Below, in pieces: positions 34,221 to 48,385 of a stretch of DNA of 64,000 nucleotides. The translations under genes were made by a program, and so were the position numbers. Below the pieces are notes generated by a model, which saw only the letters and a program-made list of their open reading frames with translations, did not search any database and had not been told where the DNA came from. Source of the DNA: Polymyxa betae (lineage: Eukaryota; Endomyxa; Phytomyxea; Plasmodiophorida; Plasmodiophoridae); assembly GCA_003693705.1 (NCBI GenBank), contig RBZT01000781.1:62001-126000 (forward strand), in the 5' to 3' direction. The stretch's first letter is position 1, and every line of letters begins with the position of its first letter.

Positions 34221-34675
34221 TTAATTATTGATGATACCTTCAGCAAACTCATCGATTTGCTTCAACATGGTCAAATCCTGCACAAAAATGTGAGCGGAGC
34301 ACCGGTATGAAAGAAGATGCTCTACATTAGTAGATAGGCCATTACAATCATGAGTCGTCAACGTGATATCAACAGTGTTATAGCAGTTGAACCATTCAGG
34401 ATGATGGTTCATTTTCTCGGCCAGCAATGCGATTCTGTTTCACATCATATTTGTGACAACAGAAATCCTGCAACTCGAACAGACCTGGACATGAACCCGA
34501 ACGCCGTATTGAAATCGACGAATCGGAACTGCTTCCGAATCGCATCGCGCCCTTCTACTTGGGCCCACGATTCCGGCAGCTGACGACGCTGGTCGCTCGT
34601 TAGTGGCTTTGGCGATGAGGATATCAGTCGCCGGCCCAGTCCGGACGGCGTTCCCATCCAGCGACGCAACACCAT
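34221..34675 (-). CDS. PCBD: Pterin-4a-carbinolamine dehydratase (PCBD), mitochondrial-type
   Basis: Exons 34675-34485, 34434-34326 and 34277-34221, introns of 50 and 48 nt, 118 aa. It recycles the 4a-hydroxy-tetrahydropterin made by aromatic amino-acid hydroxylases. The active-site block reads [18 protein letters not shown], with the paired histidines, followed by [16 protein letters not shown]. The N-terminus, [20 protein letters not shown], is rich in Arg, Ser and Gly without acidic residues, like a mitochondrial targeting peptide. It is divergent from Gemin2, 154 bp between starts. Confidence 0.9.
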
Positions 34676-34829
34676 CTCCGTCGAATGTTTGAGTGTTTGA
34701 CAAAGTTCGGCTGCGTCGTCCTCATATACCTAACTTCATTCTTCTATCAATCGTGTTTCCAGGGACAATTCGATTTTTTTTTGAAGTTTATGGCTTTGCG
34801 GGCTGCGCAATTCCATTCTGAAATCTATC

Positions 34830-35750
34830 ATGACGTCGTTGCCGCCTCTCTGGAAGCGGACAGATAAGCATGTCCAGAAAGATATTGCCTTCCAGGTTTA
34901 CGAATCTGCTAATGGGCTCCTTGAAGATGATGGTCCGCCGCTTACAGCAGAACAATACCTTCTTCAGGTTCGTCGAGAGTCGAAGCGATTGCCGAATGTC
35001 GTCCAGTGCAAGACGCGTCCACAATCGCCAGCCAGAACATCGAATCTGTCTTCGCTGTCGTTATTTTTTGTCCCGATGACGGATCAAGCTCTGCTTCCTA
35101 ATCCAGCCTGGGCGAACGAGTTTATCAAACAGTTTATTCGCTTGCGGTCGACTTTGAGTGAATTATCAGAACGGATTCCACTTCCGGTGCCCACTGAACA
35201 AAGGACGCCGCTACCACATCCGAACAATGTCAAAGCCTGGTGTCAACGGATGATGGACGAAAATCAACTTCCTATCCTTGCTGAGATTGTTAGAATAGGT
35301 CAGTGTTTGTTTGGAATCACTCACTCCCTTAGAACTTGAAAACCTGATTCTACTGCTGGCTGTTTCTAATTCTAATTTTCATGGTTAATGCTTAATCTAA
35401 TGTTTAATAGATCAGGTGAACACTCGGGCAGCATTGAAGCATCTTGTCGAGCTTGTTCGAGCTGATAACGAAAAAGATCTGCTGACATCGGTCATGGTGT
35501 GGCTTTGGGCATTGCTTATGCGCTTAGACGCGTTGCTTCTGCCAGATACTGCTGCCGTACTGAGGAATCTGTTCAGAGCACTGGCTACTCGTCGTTCCAT
35601 GATGGTTACAATATATCTCTCATTGTTGAGTACTTCTGATTTGTTAAGTGACAGGATGCTGATGATGACATGTTGGGCGCAGTCAATATTGCACTAACCA
35701 TAATCCATCGCGTGTTTGGTCAGTCGATCCCAATGAATGATAACAGATAA
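34830..35750 (+). CDS. GEMIN2: Gemin2/SIP1, SMN-complex snRNP assembly factor
   Basis: Exons 34830-35298, 35411-35604, 35655-35750 (introns of 112 and 50 nt), about 252 aa. Conserved blocks: EQYLLQVRRESKRLPNVV (family 'EYLRRVRxEAxxxPxVV'), NPAWANEFIKQFIRLRSTLS, WCQRMMDENQLPILAEI, and the helical end VMVWLWALLMRLDALLLPDT with AVNIALTIIHRVFGQ. Gemin2 holds the Sm protein ring during snRNP assembly. The length and order agree with the family. An upstream frame (34685-34867) is 5' leader and does not extend the protein in frame. Confidence 0.85.
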
Positions 35751-36477
35751 TCTGACATTATTATGATGTTTATCGAATCTTTCTGAGAGAATTCAACTTG
35801 AAAATGGTTCTCCAGATAGTACAGGGACAGCTATTTATTGTCCAGTCGAATCCGGTTCTAATAAAAGCACCATTGATTTCAGTAGCACGAGACCTATGCA
35901 CAAATCCCTAGGACACTGCGAGGTCGCGAGGACCATAAAGCCGCTTGTAGAGTTACAGTACGCTTTAAATCTGCTTCGGCGTGATTCCACCGCAGTGAAG
36001 GGACGGCTACAGTGTAGAAAATGGGAGAAAAAATTCGAGATGAGCCTTTCGGTTTTGACCAAGTGACACAAATCCCAAAATACATCTACCTCCGAGAGCC
36101 TAGAACTTTCATTATAAATTTTTTACAAAGATTCGATCCATTGAAGCATCCATGATATAGAACGACAGTGAAATATAGAAAGTACAGGCACTGACTGAGA
36201 TATGACTTCAGAACAGCCGCTTGCAAATTTCCATTAATCGCGAAAAAACACCAAACTACCCCATTCTGACCATTGGGATCCCAGATTGTTACATGTCATT
36301 TGGATTCGGTCACGAAACACACTTTCAATCAATGGAATGCCTCGATCGCTTCCAAAGCTGACGTTACAGCAGCCATTGTCATTCCAAAACCGAGACTGGC
36401 GTTCCGGAGAATTTAAAAAACGCTTTAAAAATCGGCCGTGGCATCGGTCTATATTAGATAGATAGATACTCGTTTAA
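35751..36477. other. Intergenic spacer
   Basis: Between the Gemin2 stop and the flippase stop (convergent). Minus-strand open frames at 35835-36085 overlap each other and look like chance. A short TAGATAGATAGATA tract lies near 36457-36470. No RNA gene identified. Confidence 0.5.
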
Positions 36478-39400
36478 TCAATGAATTTTAGACGCAGTGC
36501 TGGGTGAGAATTTGCTTTGCAGATATTTGGCGATGCTGACAGGCAGTGTCGAGCAGCAAGTGATTAAAAACACCTTCCAAATGAACTCCCAGCTTCCAAC
36601 GAACATGACGTCGATTTGGGATTTTAACATTGTAAGAGAGAGTAGGTACAGAAGCAGTGATATTACTTCGCACATGACCATCGTTAAGGTCCAATGATGA
36701 ATCTCGAATGCGACATTAAGCAGTTCTGAGAGGATTAGAGACGTGAACGTGATAGCAACGACATTAATGAATTTGTCTTCGAATAAAACCATGCCCAACA
36801 GCATAATTATCGATCCTTGATAGACCGACTTTAAAACCCATATTAAAAATGTTTTATGGGACAACGGGCGACTTTTTTGTAGCTCCTGATAAAGCTCGGG
36901 ATACAGATTAACTACGCCTTCATCAACATCTTGGTCAAGAACTAGAGCGCATACAGGAAGTTGGGTAAAAGCGGTAGCGTAACCGACATACAGCCAACCT
37001 TTCAGAGCATGTTAAAAAAAGAATTTGAGCGAGCATTGGACTACCAGTGTATATAGGAATAGTGACCCAGTAAAATAATGAGGAAAACACAGCCTGAATC
37101 ACAGAGATAATAATACCGCGATGCATTACAAACTGACTCATTCGAGCACTCCTGTAATATGAGTTTCGTCCATGCCTGAGACTGGAATAAATCTCAGTAG
37201 CCAGACAGATCCAATAACAAACCATAAAATCAGCCTCTGGATAAAAGAAAACTGCATAATCGAGAAATCTGCTGCCAATGAAGCTTGTTTCCCTTCTTTG
37301 CCAACAATACCGATGCCGACATGTGCAGCCTAAATAGCCATGTGAGGACAGTAGCAACGATTCCACGAAGTCATACTTGAATCATGGAAACATCATTGCC
37401 ACCATCACCGATGGCAGCACACCTTTTTTTGGTATATTCTGCTACGAGATTGACAACCTGAGCCTTTTGTGTAGGCGAACAACGACAACAGATAACAGCC
37501 GGTGCTTGACAGGCCATCTCAATAAACTGTTTTGGAGTCCATTCTAACAGCAGAGCGAGAGTAGTGCCGTCTATAAGCACTGCAGTTGAGCTGGTTCTGG
37601 TTCCAAATAAATCCAACCGATGGCAAGCTTCGCGTCGACTAGATGCAATAATATGGAAAACCTGAATGCAACGTCAGCTACCGGTAACAAAACAGGCTGC
37701 CAAGATCGACCTGTTGGTTCCTATCTACAAGTCGAGCAGAGCGTCCGATACATTCTGCAGTTTCAGCTTTGTCTCCGGTTAGCATCCATACCCTTATACC
37801 AGCATTCCGCAATGTCTCAAGTGTGGTTTTTACCCCTGGGAAAATTCAGATAAATCGAAGTCAACGCATAAAGAAAATACCTGGCTGAAGTTTGTCCTCG
37901 ACACCAGTAACTCCATATAAGGAAAGGTTAATTTCAAGAATCTGAACAACGGCGCGAACAGCCGCATCTCGTCCACGAAGCTGAGCCCTCGCAATGTTGT
38001 ATTTCTGGGCCCAGGCCTCATATTCATCGTGTGATAGCGCCCTTCCTCCAAACACTAGCGTCCTTAAACCTTCCCTGGCCAGCTGTTCAACTTCTTCGTC
38101 CAACCAATCAGATTGTTCAACACGCGTTCTCATGACAGACTGTAGAACAAAGGTCAGAAATCATGTCAGAAAAAAAACGACCGTAAACCAGACCTCGGCG
38201 CCTTTCAAGTAGAAATAGATCTCCCCAGATAGCACCGATTTGACCACAATGCCCATCCGTTTGGTTTCGGATGTGAAAGGAAAAATGTTCAAAACTTCAT
38301 ACTCAAGCAGCTCGCTATTCGGTAAACGCAACGTGATTTGTTTTGGCGTTCTGGATTCCAACATAATTCCAAGCGATTCGACGAATTTCACAAGAGCGAC
38401 CTTGAATGAGGATTAACGAACACCGTACAGAACTGCAAGTTTTACCTCATCTGGTGACGAAGCTTGCAACGTTCTGTTGGACGAATCCGGGTCTACAACT
38501 GGTGTGACATTATGACACAGAGCAATGCCCAGAACGCAGGCTTGCAACGCTTTGTCTGCCTCAGCACGACGTCGCTTCTCGTATCTGGTAACTTCATCAA
38601 GATCAGAGGTGCTGTCGTCGCCGCCAAAGGATCGGCGAATAGCCTCCTTCGTAGCAGAGAGCGTCTCCGGGTGGTGTGACCACGGTGGTCGAAGTTGCAG
38701 CTTTTTAAATATCATGACTATAACAGTTTTGAGAACAATAGACGTCAATAAGCCAACCAGCAATCTCACCGTTCTGCGTTAGAGTTCCCGTTTTATCAGT
38801 GAAAAGATAAGATATCCGCCCCAACTCTTCAGGGATTGTAGAAGTTCGAACGACAGTATCTTCGATGTTTTTATCTACAAAACAATTAGGCACGAGATTT
38901 TCATTGAGCCGGCGACAAATGGACCTGTCATGATCTGGTAAGAATATAAAGTCTTTGCCATATCCAGGTTGACTCGAAGAGAAATGGGGATAATGGCAGA
39001 AAATAGGAGCACAAAGCGAAATAACACAATTGGCCACTGCCCATGCAGACCTGATTTTTGTCAAACAAGATCCGACGACATCAATAAAATAATCCGGAAA
39101 CCTTTCATAGTAACCATTACGAACGCCAAAATTATGGTCATGACGAAAAGCAACTTCGAAATCGAGTTGAGTTCGAGATCGACAAGGCCAATTTTCGTTG
39201 AAGGCGAGTTGGCATTCATGACAGCCCGAGTCTCGCTGCCTGTGTAAATAACGCAGCCAACAACAGAGCCTGTTGCGATGACCGTATTCGACCAAACAGT
39301 GTTTTCGAGATCCAAACTCTCAACTGGTGCCTCGGTTTCGCCGTGTTGGCCTTCGTTGGGCGAAAATGCACCAGCGAAGTCGTAGATAGCTTTACGAGGC

Positions 39401-40410
39401 GCCTCAACTTCCAGTCGACCTTTCAGCTGCCAAACATTATCAAAAGATAAGTGCTAAATCGGAAAGATAAGCTGTAAGGAAAGTGACAGCTCGTAAATTA
39501 AACCTTGGTTGAATGGAGAGCATGGCGAAGCTTCCAATCAGTTTCACCATCAAGCTGGTCGGTTCTGATAAAGATTTCGCCGGATTCTTCTCGAGTTTTG
39601 AGCAATACCATATCGGCCGGTACTCGCTCGTCTTTATGAACAATCACTACATCTCCAACTCGTAAGCTTGAAGAGGGAACCTAATTTTGATTAAAACTAT
39701 CGTTTGAAAATCTTCGGCACAACAAACCTGCTTGACAACACCATTTTCGATAACTTGATACATGGCAGAATTTGCTTCTTTATCCCGCCGATACCTTTTG
39801 AAATCATCAAAGGCCTTAACACTTTATCAAATTCGGACTAATGAAAGCAACAGGCAAAACCTCTTTGGAAGTAGTCACCGATAAGACAAATACCAGAGGA
39901 GCAACATAGGTGAATAGCACACCAACTTGCAGCTCGGGTATAAACTGGCTACAGGCGACAACCAAAAAGTAAAGGTTGAAGAAATATCGAAACTGGTCAT
40001 AAAGCACCAGAGGCAGAAATGTCAGCAAGGAGTATTTCTGATTACGAATGCGATTAGGCGGGAAAGACAAAGCTGGTTCGGTATAAGAGCATCCATTTCC
40101 GAAGAATAACAAAGCTCTGGCTGTAGCGGTATCTTTTCGTAAACACAAACCCGGGCGTTTCTATACAGAAATAAGCCGGTTGCAATCAAATATGAAATCA
40201 ACCAGCAGTTTTTTGAAAAGCAGGCTTTAAAATTCTAACCTGCCAGATGCGTTCAAGGCAGAGACGCACCTTGTTAAACTGTTCCTTCAATAAAGGAACG
40301 CGGTCATGATGAGCCATATCCGACCCACTGCTGTTATCCTCGATTTCGAAAGCCTCGGCCGTGATCGGCACCATGTCGCTTCGTCGGGGCCGATCACGAT
40401 CACGAGCCAT
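36478..40410 (-). CDS. ATP9: P4-ATPase lipid flippase, ATP9/Neo1 type
   Basis: A large multi-exon gene read from [12 protein letters not shown] at 40410 to the stop at 36478; I did not resolve every junction. Order of landmarks: [20 protein letters not shown] and [14 protein letters not shown] (N-terminal helices, typical of ATP9/Neo1); [10 protein letters not shown] and [11 protein letters not shown] (actuator); [13 protein letters not shown] with the phosphorylated Asp at about 38790; [56 protein letters not shown] at about 37400; and C-terminal helices [23 protein letters not shown]9/Neo1 enzymes move aminophospholipids in the Golgi and endosomes and, unlike other P4-ATPases, do not need a CDC50 subunit. 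All catalytic motifs are intact. Confidence 0.92.
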
Positions 40411-41001
40411 CCTTACAGGCTAGAGGCGCTGTTTTTCTGGAAATGACGTTCTTGACGAATGTATAACAGAAGGATCTGGATGCAGTCACTGATGATGAGC
40501 GTCCGGTGACTAGAAATGGGCTGCGACCTCGTTAACGTTACAATATGCAAGCCATGAAACAGATCAGTACTGATTTTCTGAGACTTCTTTCGTTGAGGCC
40601 GCTAAGTTACCTCAGCCTGACCAAGAGCGAGCTTGTTGTTACGACTGGGATCACGGAACCCGGAAATAGATAATGTAAATGTTGAAGATCGATCAGGTTC
40701 AAGTAATTAATATAGGAGCAATTTTCCGAGAAAAAAACAGGAAAGTTGGTGGAATTTAGATTGATTGGGCCTGCAGAAAGTACAGATGGCAGTTCCATTT
40801 ACCTAAGAGAAGCGGTTCTGATGTAAAGCAGCCAAGAATCAATGTGTCATTCTCAACAACGAGATTACAAGACAATTAGGTGCATATGAACTGTTTATGT
40901 AGTTAAACTGGGAACTAATACATAATAGAGCTCGATGGGGAAAAAATAAACAAATGCAGGGAGGAGGCTCGTAAGATGCAGAAAAACATTCTGCAAACAG
41001 A
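40411..41001. other. Intergenic spacer
   Basis: Promoter of the flippase gene and 3' flank of the helicase, both on the minus strand. A 63-codon minus frame at 40607-40798 has no coding character that I can support. Confidence 0.5.
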
Positions 41002-43366
<2,365 letters not shown>

Positions 43367-43901
43367 TTCGATTAAAATCTATAGCAATATGGTCAGCGAT
43401 AACGAATGGACATAGGGCGCCAAGCGCCGAGGCCCGATTAGTGGTAATGATCGACCGAGACTCGCGCGTTAACGGCGTCCACCGCTTGGACTTTCAGTCA
43501 CAAACCGACCTCGTGATTTGCTGATTAATGTTTGGAAAACGATAAATCACAGCGGACGACGGGTAAAGGGATTAACAAGAGGGAAGGACCCGAGCTGATA
43601 CAGACTCCGACTTCGTCTACGAAGATCAAGTAGTGTTGCGAGAAAGCGAGGATTTACGCACTCCGCCGCGCAGCCCGTCGCTTGTTACAGCAAGTATAAG
43701 ATCCGGATTTGGCAGAGAGGAAAATCCCGGTTGGGGGTATGATCAGCCTCCCTGGCCATTGCCATTGCCATCCGAATGAAACTTTCCAATAGCCTTAATA
43801 ACAATGACTAATCCAATGTCATTAAACCCAGATTTTAGCTGGTTTCTCTGGATTCGTCAGTTTCAGAAATATCGCGTGCCAGTTTGATTTAGGCGAAAGA
43901 G
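43367..43901. other. Divergent promoter region
   Basis: Between the helicase (-) and a Cys/His-rich orphan (+). No frame or RNA gene. GC-richer around 43430-43640, which would fit a shared promoter. Confidence 0.5.
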
Positions 43902-44687
43902 ATGACAGACAATGGCGCGCTTACGATTCGATTGGTGAAAGCTCAACGACGATTAGGAGATATTCTTGCCAAATGGCCGAGGCCTCCGATGCCGAACATG
44001 TTAGCAGCGTTGATGCCCGAGCTACAAACTTTACCAGATTATCTCGTTTCCCATATCATATCGTTTATGGATCTGTCAGATGATAAGCGTGGCGCGATTC
44101 TAGTTGCTATTGCCATAATTGCCATCGATTCACGGAAAGCTGCATTACGGTTGATTGAACCAATTAAAATTTCAACGTCAATACCGTGTATGGTTCAGCT
44201 GTTGGAAAACTTATTGAAGGAGCTGAACTTGGAGAGCGTTGCTGATCTTCGCAATCTTATCGCTAATCGCAACCAAAGATGTCACAGACTAACTTGCGGT
44301 GTTGAGTTCACACGACGTCAATCGCCATGGTGCAGGTTTCATACAGGCATAGCTGCTAGAGATCACCAGCAACACTCCTTGTCTCTGACAAGACCCGCAT
44401 GGATCGGGCGATATCGCAGGCAGCTATCGCTGGCTCCATATGCATGTTGCGGTGGGCAAATAGACAATAGCGAGCAATGTCGAATGGGGTATCATATCGG
44501 CGAACTGGAAGACATGCTTCTGTTCGGCTATGCGGTGATTGCAGGCGTTCAAATAGCCTTCCAACGTCCTTACAACGATGACGCAATGAAACTAGCACTG
44601 CAATTCTTAACCCTAGATGGTTTACACTTTGACATCGATGAGTTTGAGTGGGGAATACCTGCATCGGAATGGTCTCAAAGGCCATAA
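43902..44687 (+). CDS. Cys/His-rich orphan, CHORD-like motif
   Basis: Single exon, 261 aa. The N-terminal half is helical (LPDYLVSHIISFMDLSDDKR). The C-terminal half has CHRLTCGVEF, PWCRFHTG, YACCGGQ and CRMGYHIGE. This spacing of Cys, 'FH-x-G', 'CCG' and 'C-x-x-G-x-H' recalls CHORD zinc modules and the related protist 'WSCCG' modules, but is not a canonical CHORD, so I leave the family open. Zinc binding is a reasonable inference. The last 60 residues are helical and acidic. It is 270 bp upstream of TTI1 on the same strand. Confidence 0.6.
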   Translation: MTDNGALTIRLVKAQRRLGDILAKWPRPPMPNMLAALMPELQTLPDYLVSHIISFMDLSDDKRGAILVAIAIIAIDSRKAALRLIEPIKISTSIPCMVQLLENLLKELNLESVADLRNLIANRNQRCHRLTCGVEFTRRQSPWCRFHTGIAARDHQQHSLSLTRPAWIGRYRRQLSLAPYACCGGQIDNSEQCRMGYHIGELEDMLLFGYAVIAGVQIAFQRPYNDDAMKLALQFLTLDGLHFDIDEFEWGIPASEWSQRP

Positions 44688-44957
44688 GCGATCATGTCTT
44701 CTTAAGCGAAGAAACCTAAGCAAGATTGATATTATGGGCCTCATCTCGATTTGAACAGACGGTTTTCAGCTCTTCTGCAACTAAACGGCTGATTATCGAT
44801 CCAGAAGAACGCTTCATTATTTGCAAAGAGTAAAGAGTGGGGATTTCAAGTGGATTTTTCAACTCATTTCAGAAGCGCATGAAATATTGCGCCGCAGTTA
44901 GGTGAATTAGACGGGCGCACATTTCTGAAACTTTTTTTTAACTGCCATTTGCAGCGT

Positions 44958-47900
44958 ATGCAGCAGCCCGCCGTCAGCCATGACGACGATGCCCCTTTTC
45001 TCCATCCAGCCTTGGCTCTGGCTCTGCGGCTGATAGTAGCTGCCAAAACCAACCCTTCCGTTTCGATTTTGAAAGAAATAACATCACAACTCCAGGCGTC
45101 GCCGGTACCGGCCCCAGCTTCATTACTTTCCGTGGCTTTGCACCCGGCGTTGCCGCTTCTTGCTAAAGATCACCCAGAAGCGTTACAATATATTCAGACG
45201 TTAGTGAGGCTTTGCCCAGACCCAATACCGTTAGCGTTCTGGCCAACTGCTATTGGGGCTCTGTCTGCAGCATCACGGCGCCTGAAAAATGAGTGCTCTC
45301 GCCTCGATTGCATTCTTTTGATGCGAGCGATGTTCACACCAGCAGTCGGAAAACAGTTTTCTGACTCATCATTTTCTAGTCCTTTTGCTCATGTCGTCGG
45401 TGCTCTTTTAGAGACGACACGTTTGGAATCGCTGAAAGCGTTACGAGTTGCTGCTGTGGAGGCTATTGAAGCTCTCATCATTCATGTCGATGCTAAAGCG
45501 TTGACTCCAATAACCCCTGGTCTTTTGTCAGGCCTAGCGGCAGTTGCAGCGGGCGATTTCAAGTCTGGATCCAACGTTATCTGCAGTGCAATCCATTGCT
45601 TCACCTCAGTTATGCAGATTGTATTCAGTCTCTCACAGGATGATTCTTTTCGGTTTAATGCGTCAATGCTTTCTTCCAGTATTCTGCGAAGACGTTTTTA
45701 TGAAGGTCCAGAGCCAACTGCTCGTGTCCGTTCGTCCTTAGTTACTGCAGCCACAGCCTTGCTCAAGCTGCCTCTATGTGAAGAGGCTCGAGCAGCTTGG
45801 ATTGACTCTTTGCTTGCTCTTGCTGAGGACAATATTGTTGCTGAAGAAGCTCTTTCTGCTTTACAATCTGTGCCAGCTATTTCAAGTGGCGATCTTATGC
45901 GCCGCCTCTCTAAGATCTCAAAACCAGCACCTCGCTTACAGGACGTTCGATCTGCTATGAGAGCTATTCGGTTATGCCCTAGCTCAGAACTTGAAAATCT
46001 ATGGCGAACAGAGAAGGATAAAGTTTCCAGGATTCTCTCGAGCTTGGTTGCGATTGATACCCGTGCTGTAATAGCTTTGCAGCCGCGAACCATTTCTCGG
46101 TATCTTTAGCGTTTCTCCTTCTGACCTTTCTCTAATACTTTTGGTCAGATTATCTCCATACTATCAAATCAGCCTCTCCAACTTTCCATTGGTGCCTGAG
46201 GCTGCATTCAGTCTTGTAGAGACACTCATCCAATGTTTGTCTTACGATATGCTTGTTGATCTTTTCACAACATGCCTGGCTGAACCTGGTCCAACATGGC
46301 TGCTGATTGTCGATTGCATTATTCGGTCAGCGTCGGATTTACCGGCTGAAGTCTCCGATCGCATCATCAGTGATGATCTTTTTGCATTAGATCCTGATTC
46401 GCTAACAATATTGCTACGCTGCATTGGCTCTCTCGCCTTGCGTTTACGCGAAGAGTTTCGACCTCTGTTGCTGCATTCCCTGTTTCCAGTGGTACTCCTA
46501 ATCGCTCATTCTTCTCCAACCGTGTCGCAAGCTGCTTTAGCTACCGTCGATCGCATTGCTTACGCTCTGGATTATGACGGTTTTACTGCGTTGCTGGCTG
46601 ATAATGTGGACTATTTAGTGGATGCGATTTCGTTTCGTTTATCATCTCCGGATGCGCTCAACGCTTCCCGTTTACTCGAGCGACTTTTCTCATTTGAAAA
46701 TTCATCAACGTGCCTGGCTCCATTGTTAATCGACACGATTACGACCGTCATTGATTGTCTGTATGAGCCGAAACTTGACCCTGAATTGGCTCTGTCGTTC
46801 TTTCGTGTTCTGAATTTTGCAGCTCGAGCTCTCTTACCGGTTCCGAAGCGAGATCTTGAACAAGTCTCGACAAATGGTTGCTATTACGAACCTGAACAAG
46901 TGGCGATGAGGCTTTCTCACTCGATTTCTCGGTTTCGGAATCTTCGCAAGAGGAAGGACGAATTCGAAAAGAGTTTCGAATCGAATAATCGAGAAGAATT
47001 CGTTCCTCCGCACTTACAAAAGGAATTTGAAAACAGTAAAGTCGAAGGCATCAATGATGATGTTGATATTGATGACAAACCTGAATTAATTGATGCCAAC
47101 TCCATGGAGGCAAGCAAAAGTCAAGAACCATCAACGGAAATGAAAACCATCGTGCTGATTGTGGATCGTTGTAGACATTTCATTGAGACTCCAGATCTAC
47201 ATCATCGCCATGCTGTATTAGAGGTGGTCGCCTCTTGCTTACAAGCTCTTTCGTCCAGCTCTGAGCTACTTCTTCCTCAGGTACTTTGCTGCTTGTTCGT
47301 TGCTTTGTATTCGCCCACTGACTGAATCAAGGTTGCGAAAATCTGGGATCCTCTCAAATTGGCATTTAGCCCTAACAGTAGCAGGTTCGTTATTCAGAAG
47401 GCGCTTGATGTTGCCGAAGTTGTGGTATCTGTTTGTCCAGACTTTGTTGCCCATCGAGTATCAACAGATTTATGGCCAAGGTGAGCATATGTTTTGGTTT
47501 GACAATTCTTGAATAATCGATGATGCAGCATGAAAAGGGTATTGATTGCAGAGCAACGAACATTAGCTAATGCCTTAAATCCCAATGTGGTGGATCGAGC
47601 ATCTGTTGCTGCTCAAGGCCATGCTTTACGTTTGCTGTATTCAGCCCTGCGACACCCTACTTCCTGCAATAATATTATTGGAGAGATCGCCACTGTTATG
47701 TCGGCCTACCTTTCCGAATCAATGCCATCCGTTTTGCAAGAGGAAGCTCGGAAGCTGTTCAGTCTGATCTGCGACGTCGATCCTGATACGGCTTGGTGGT
47801 CTCTGGTATCCCTCATTTCGCCTTCTAATGTTCCAATCCCTAATAATTGTATACCTCTGCCCTTGCAATGGCATGCACCAAATCCCCGATTGTTTCAGCG

Positions 47901-47979
47901 CAATGTCGCTCATGTTCTGTCAAGGTTGCAAACATTACCTGAGGTCCGGTTTGAAGACTATTTAAATAGAGAAGAGTAA
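44958..47979 (+). CDS. TTI1: TTI1, TTT-complex HEAT-repeat protein
   Basis: Exons 44958-46099, 46149-47280, 47332-47480 and 47529-47979; introns of 49, 51 and 48 nt; about 957 aa, near the family's 1,000-1,100. The protein is an array of helical HEAT-type repeats. The most diagnostic stretch is YDGFTALLADNVDYLVDAIS, the conserved TTI1 block around 'NxDYLVD', preceded by SQAALATVDRIAYALD. C-terminal repeats include VAKIWDPLKLAF and CPDFVAHRVSTDLWP. TTI1 with TEL2 and TTI2 stabilises PIKK kinases (mTOR, ATM, ATR). TTF-like acceptor sequence lies before the ATG, so an extra 5' exon is possible. The call rests on pattern memory, not an alignment. Confidence 0.75.
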
Positions 47980-48385
47980 ATTTACTGTAATATCATAATT
48001 ATGTTTTATTATCCGGAGATCCATCGTCAGGCTAGCTCACATGATCAGACAAGTCGCTGTCTTGAATTATTCAGCATCGTCGTAATGTTAACCCTAACCC
48101 TAAACCCTAAAACCCCTAGACTATGCTGCCATAGTGAGATCTGGAGCGAATTGTCATGAAAAGAAGTAGCTTTGTAGTCTCTTAACTAAACATCGAAATT
48201 AAGTAGCGCATCCATTTTTGTCCAAACTCTACCTTCTATGATAAAGATTATGTAGAACGACTAAGTGAGAAATGTAATAGACGAAGTTGTTTTTTGAAAA
48301 TTAACTCCGTCACAAAAATCTGCGTTCCTCGAAAATTCTCTTGAATGTTTCATTTTTGAAGCTGCACGGCTTCAGTGAATCGAAA
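47980..48385. other. Intergenic with telomere-like array
   Basis: Spacer between TTI1 and DPH2, holding the CCCTAA/CCCTAAA run at 48088-48120 described separately. No frame. Confidence 0.5.
48088..48120. repeat. Interstitial telomere-like CCCTAA/CCCTAAA run
   Basis: Five consecutive degenerate units (CCCTAA, CCCTAAA, CCCTAAAA, then CCCCTAGA) lie about 265-300 bp before the DPH2 start. It is too short to be a chromosome end and is flanked by genes on both sides. A second copy, in the opposite orientation (AGGGTTTTAGGGTTT), sits inside DPH2 intron 1 at 48841-48855. See findings for the recurrent use of this motif. Confidence 0.7.

Noticed and set aside
35835..36085. Minus-strand gene between Gemin2 and the flippase
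   Set aside because: Two overlapping frames with no splice partners, no ATG context and no recognisable segment; likely chance.
36450..36475. GATA microsatellite
   Set aside because: Only about three and a half TAGA units; too short to call a microsatellite.
48088..48120. Chromosome end (telomere)
   Set aside because: The run is about 33 bp, degenerate, and flanked by intact TTI1 and DPH2 genes.
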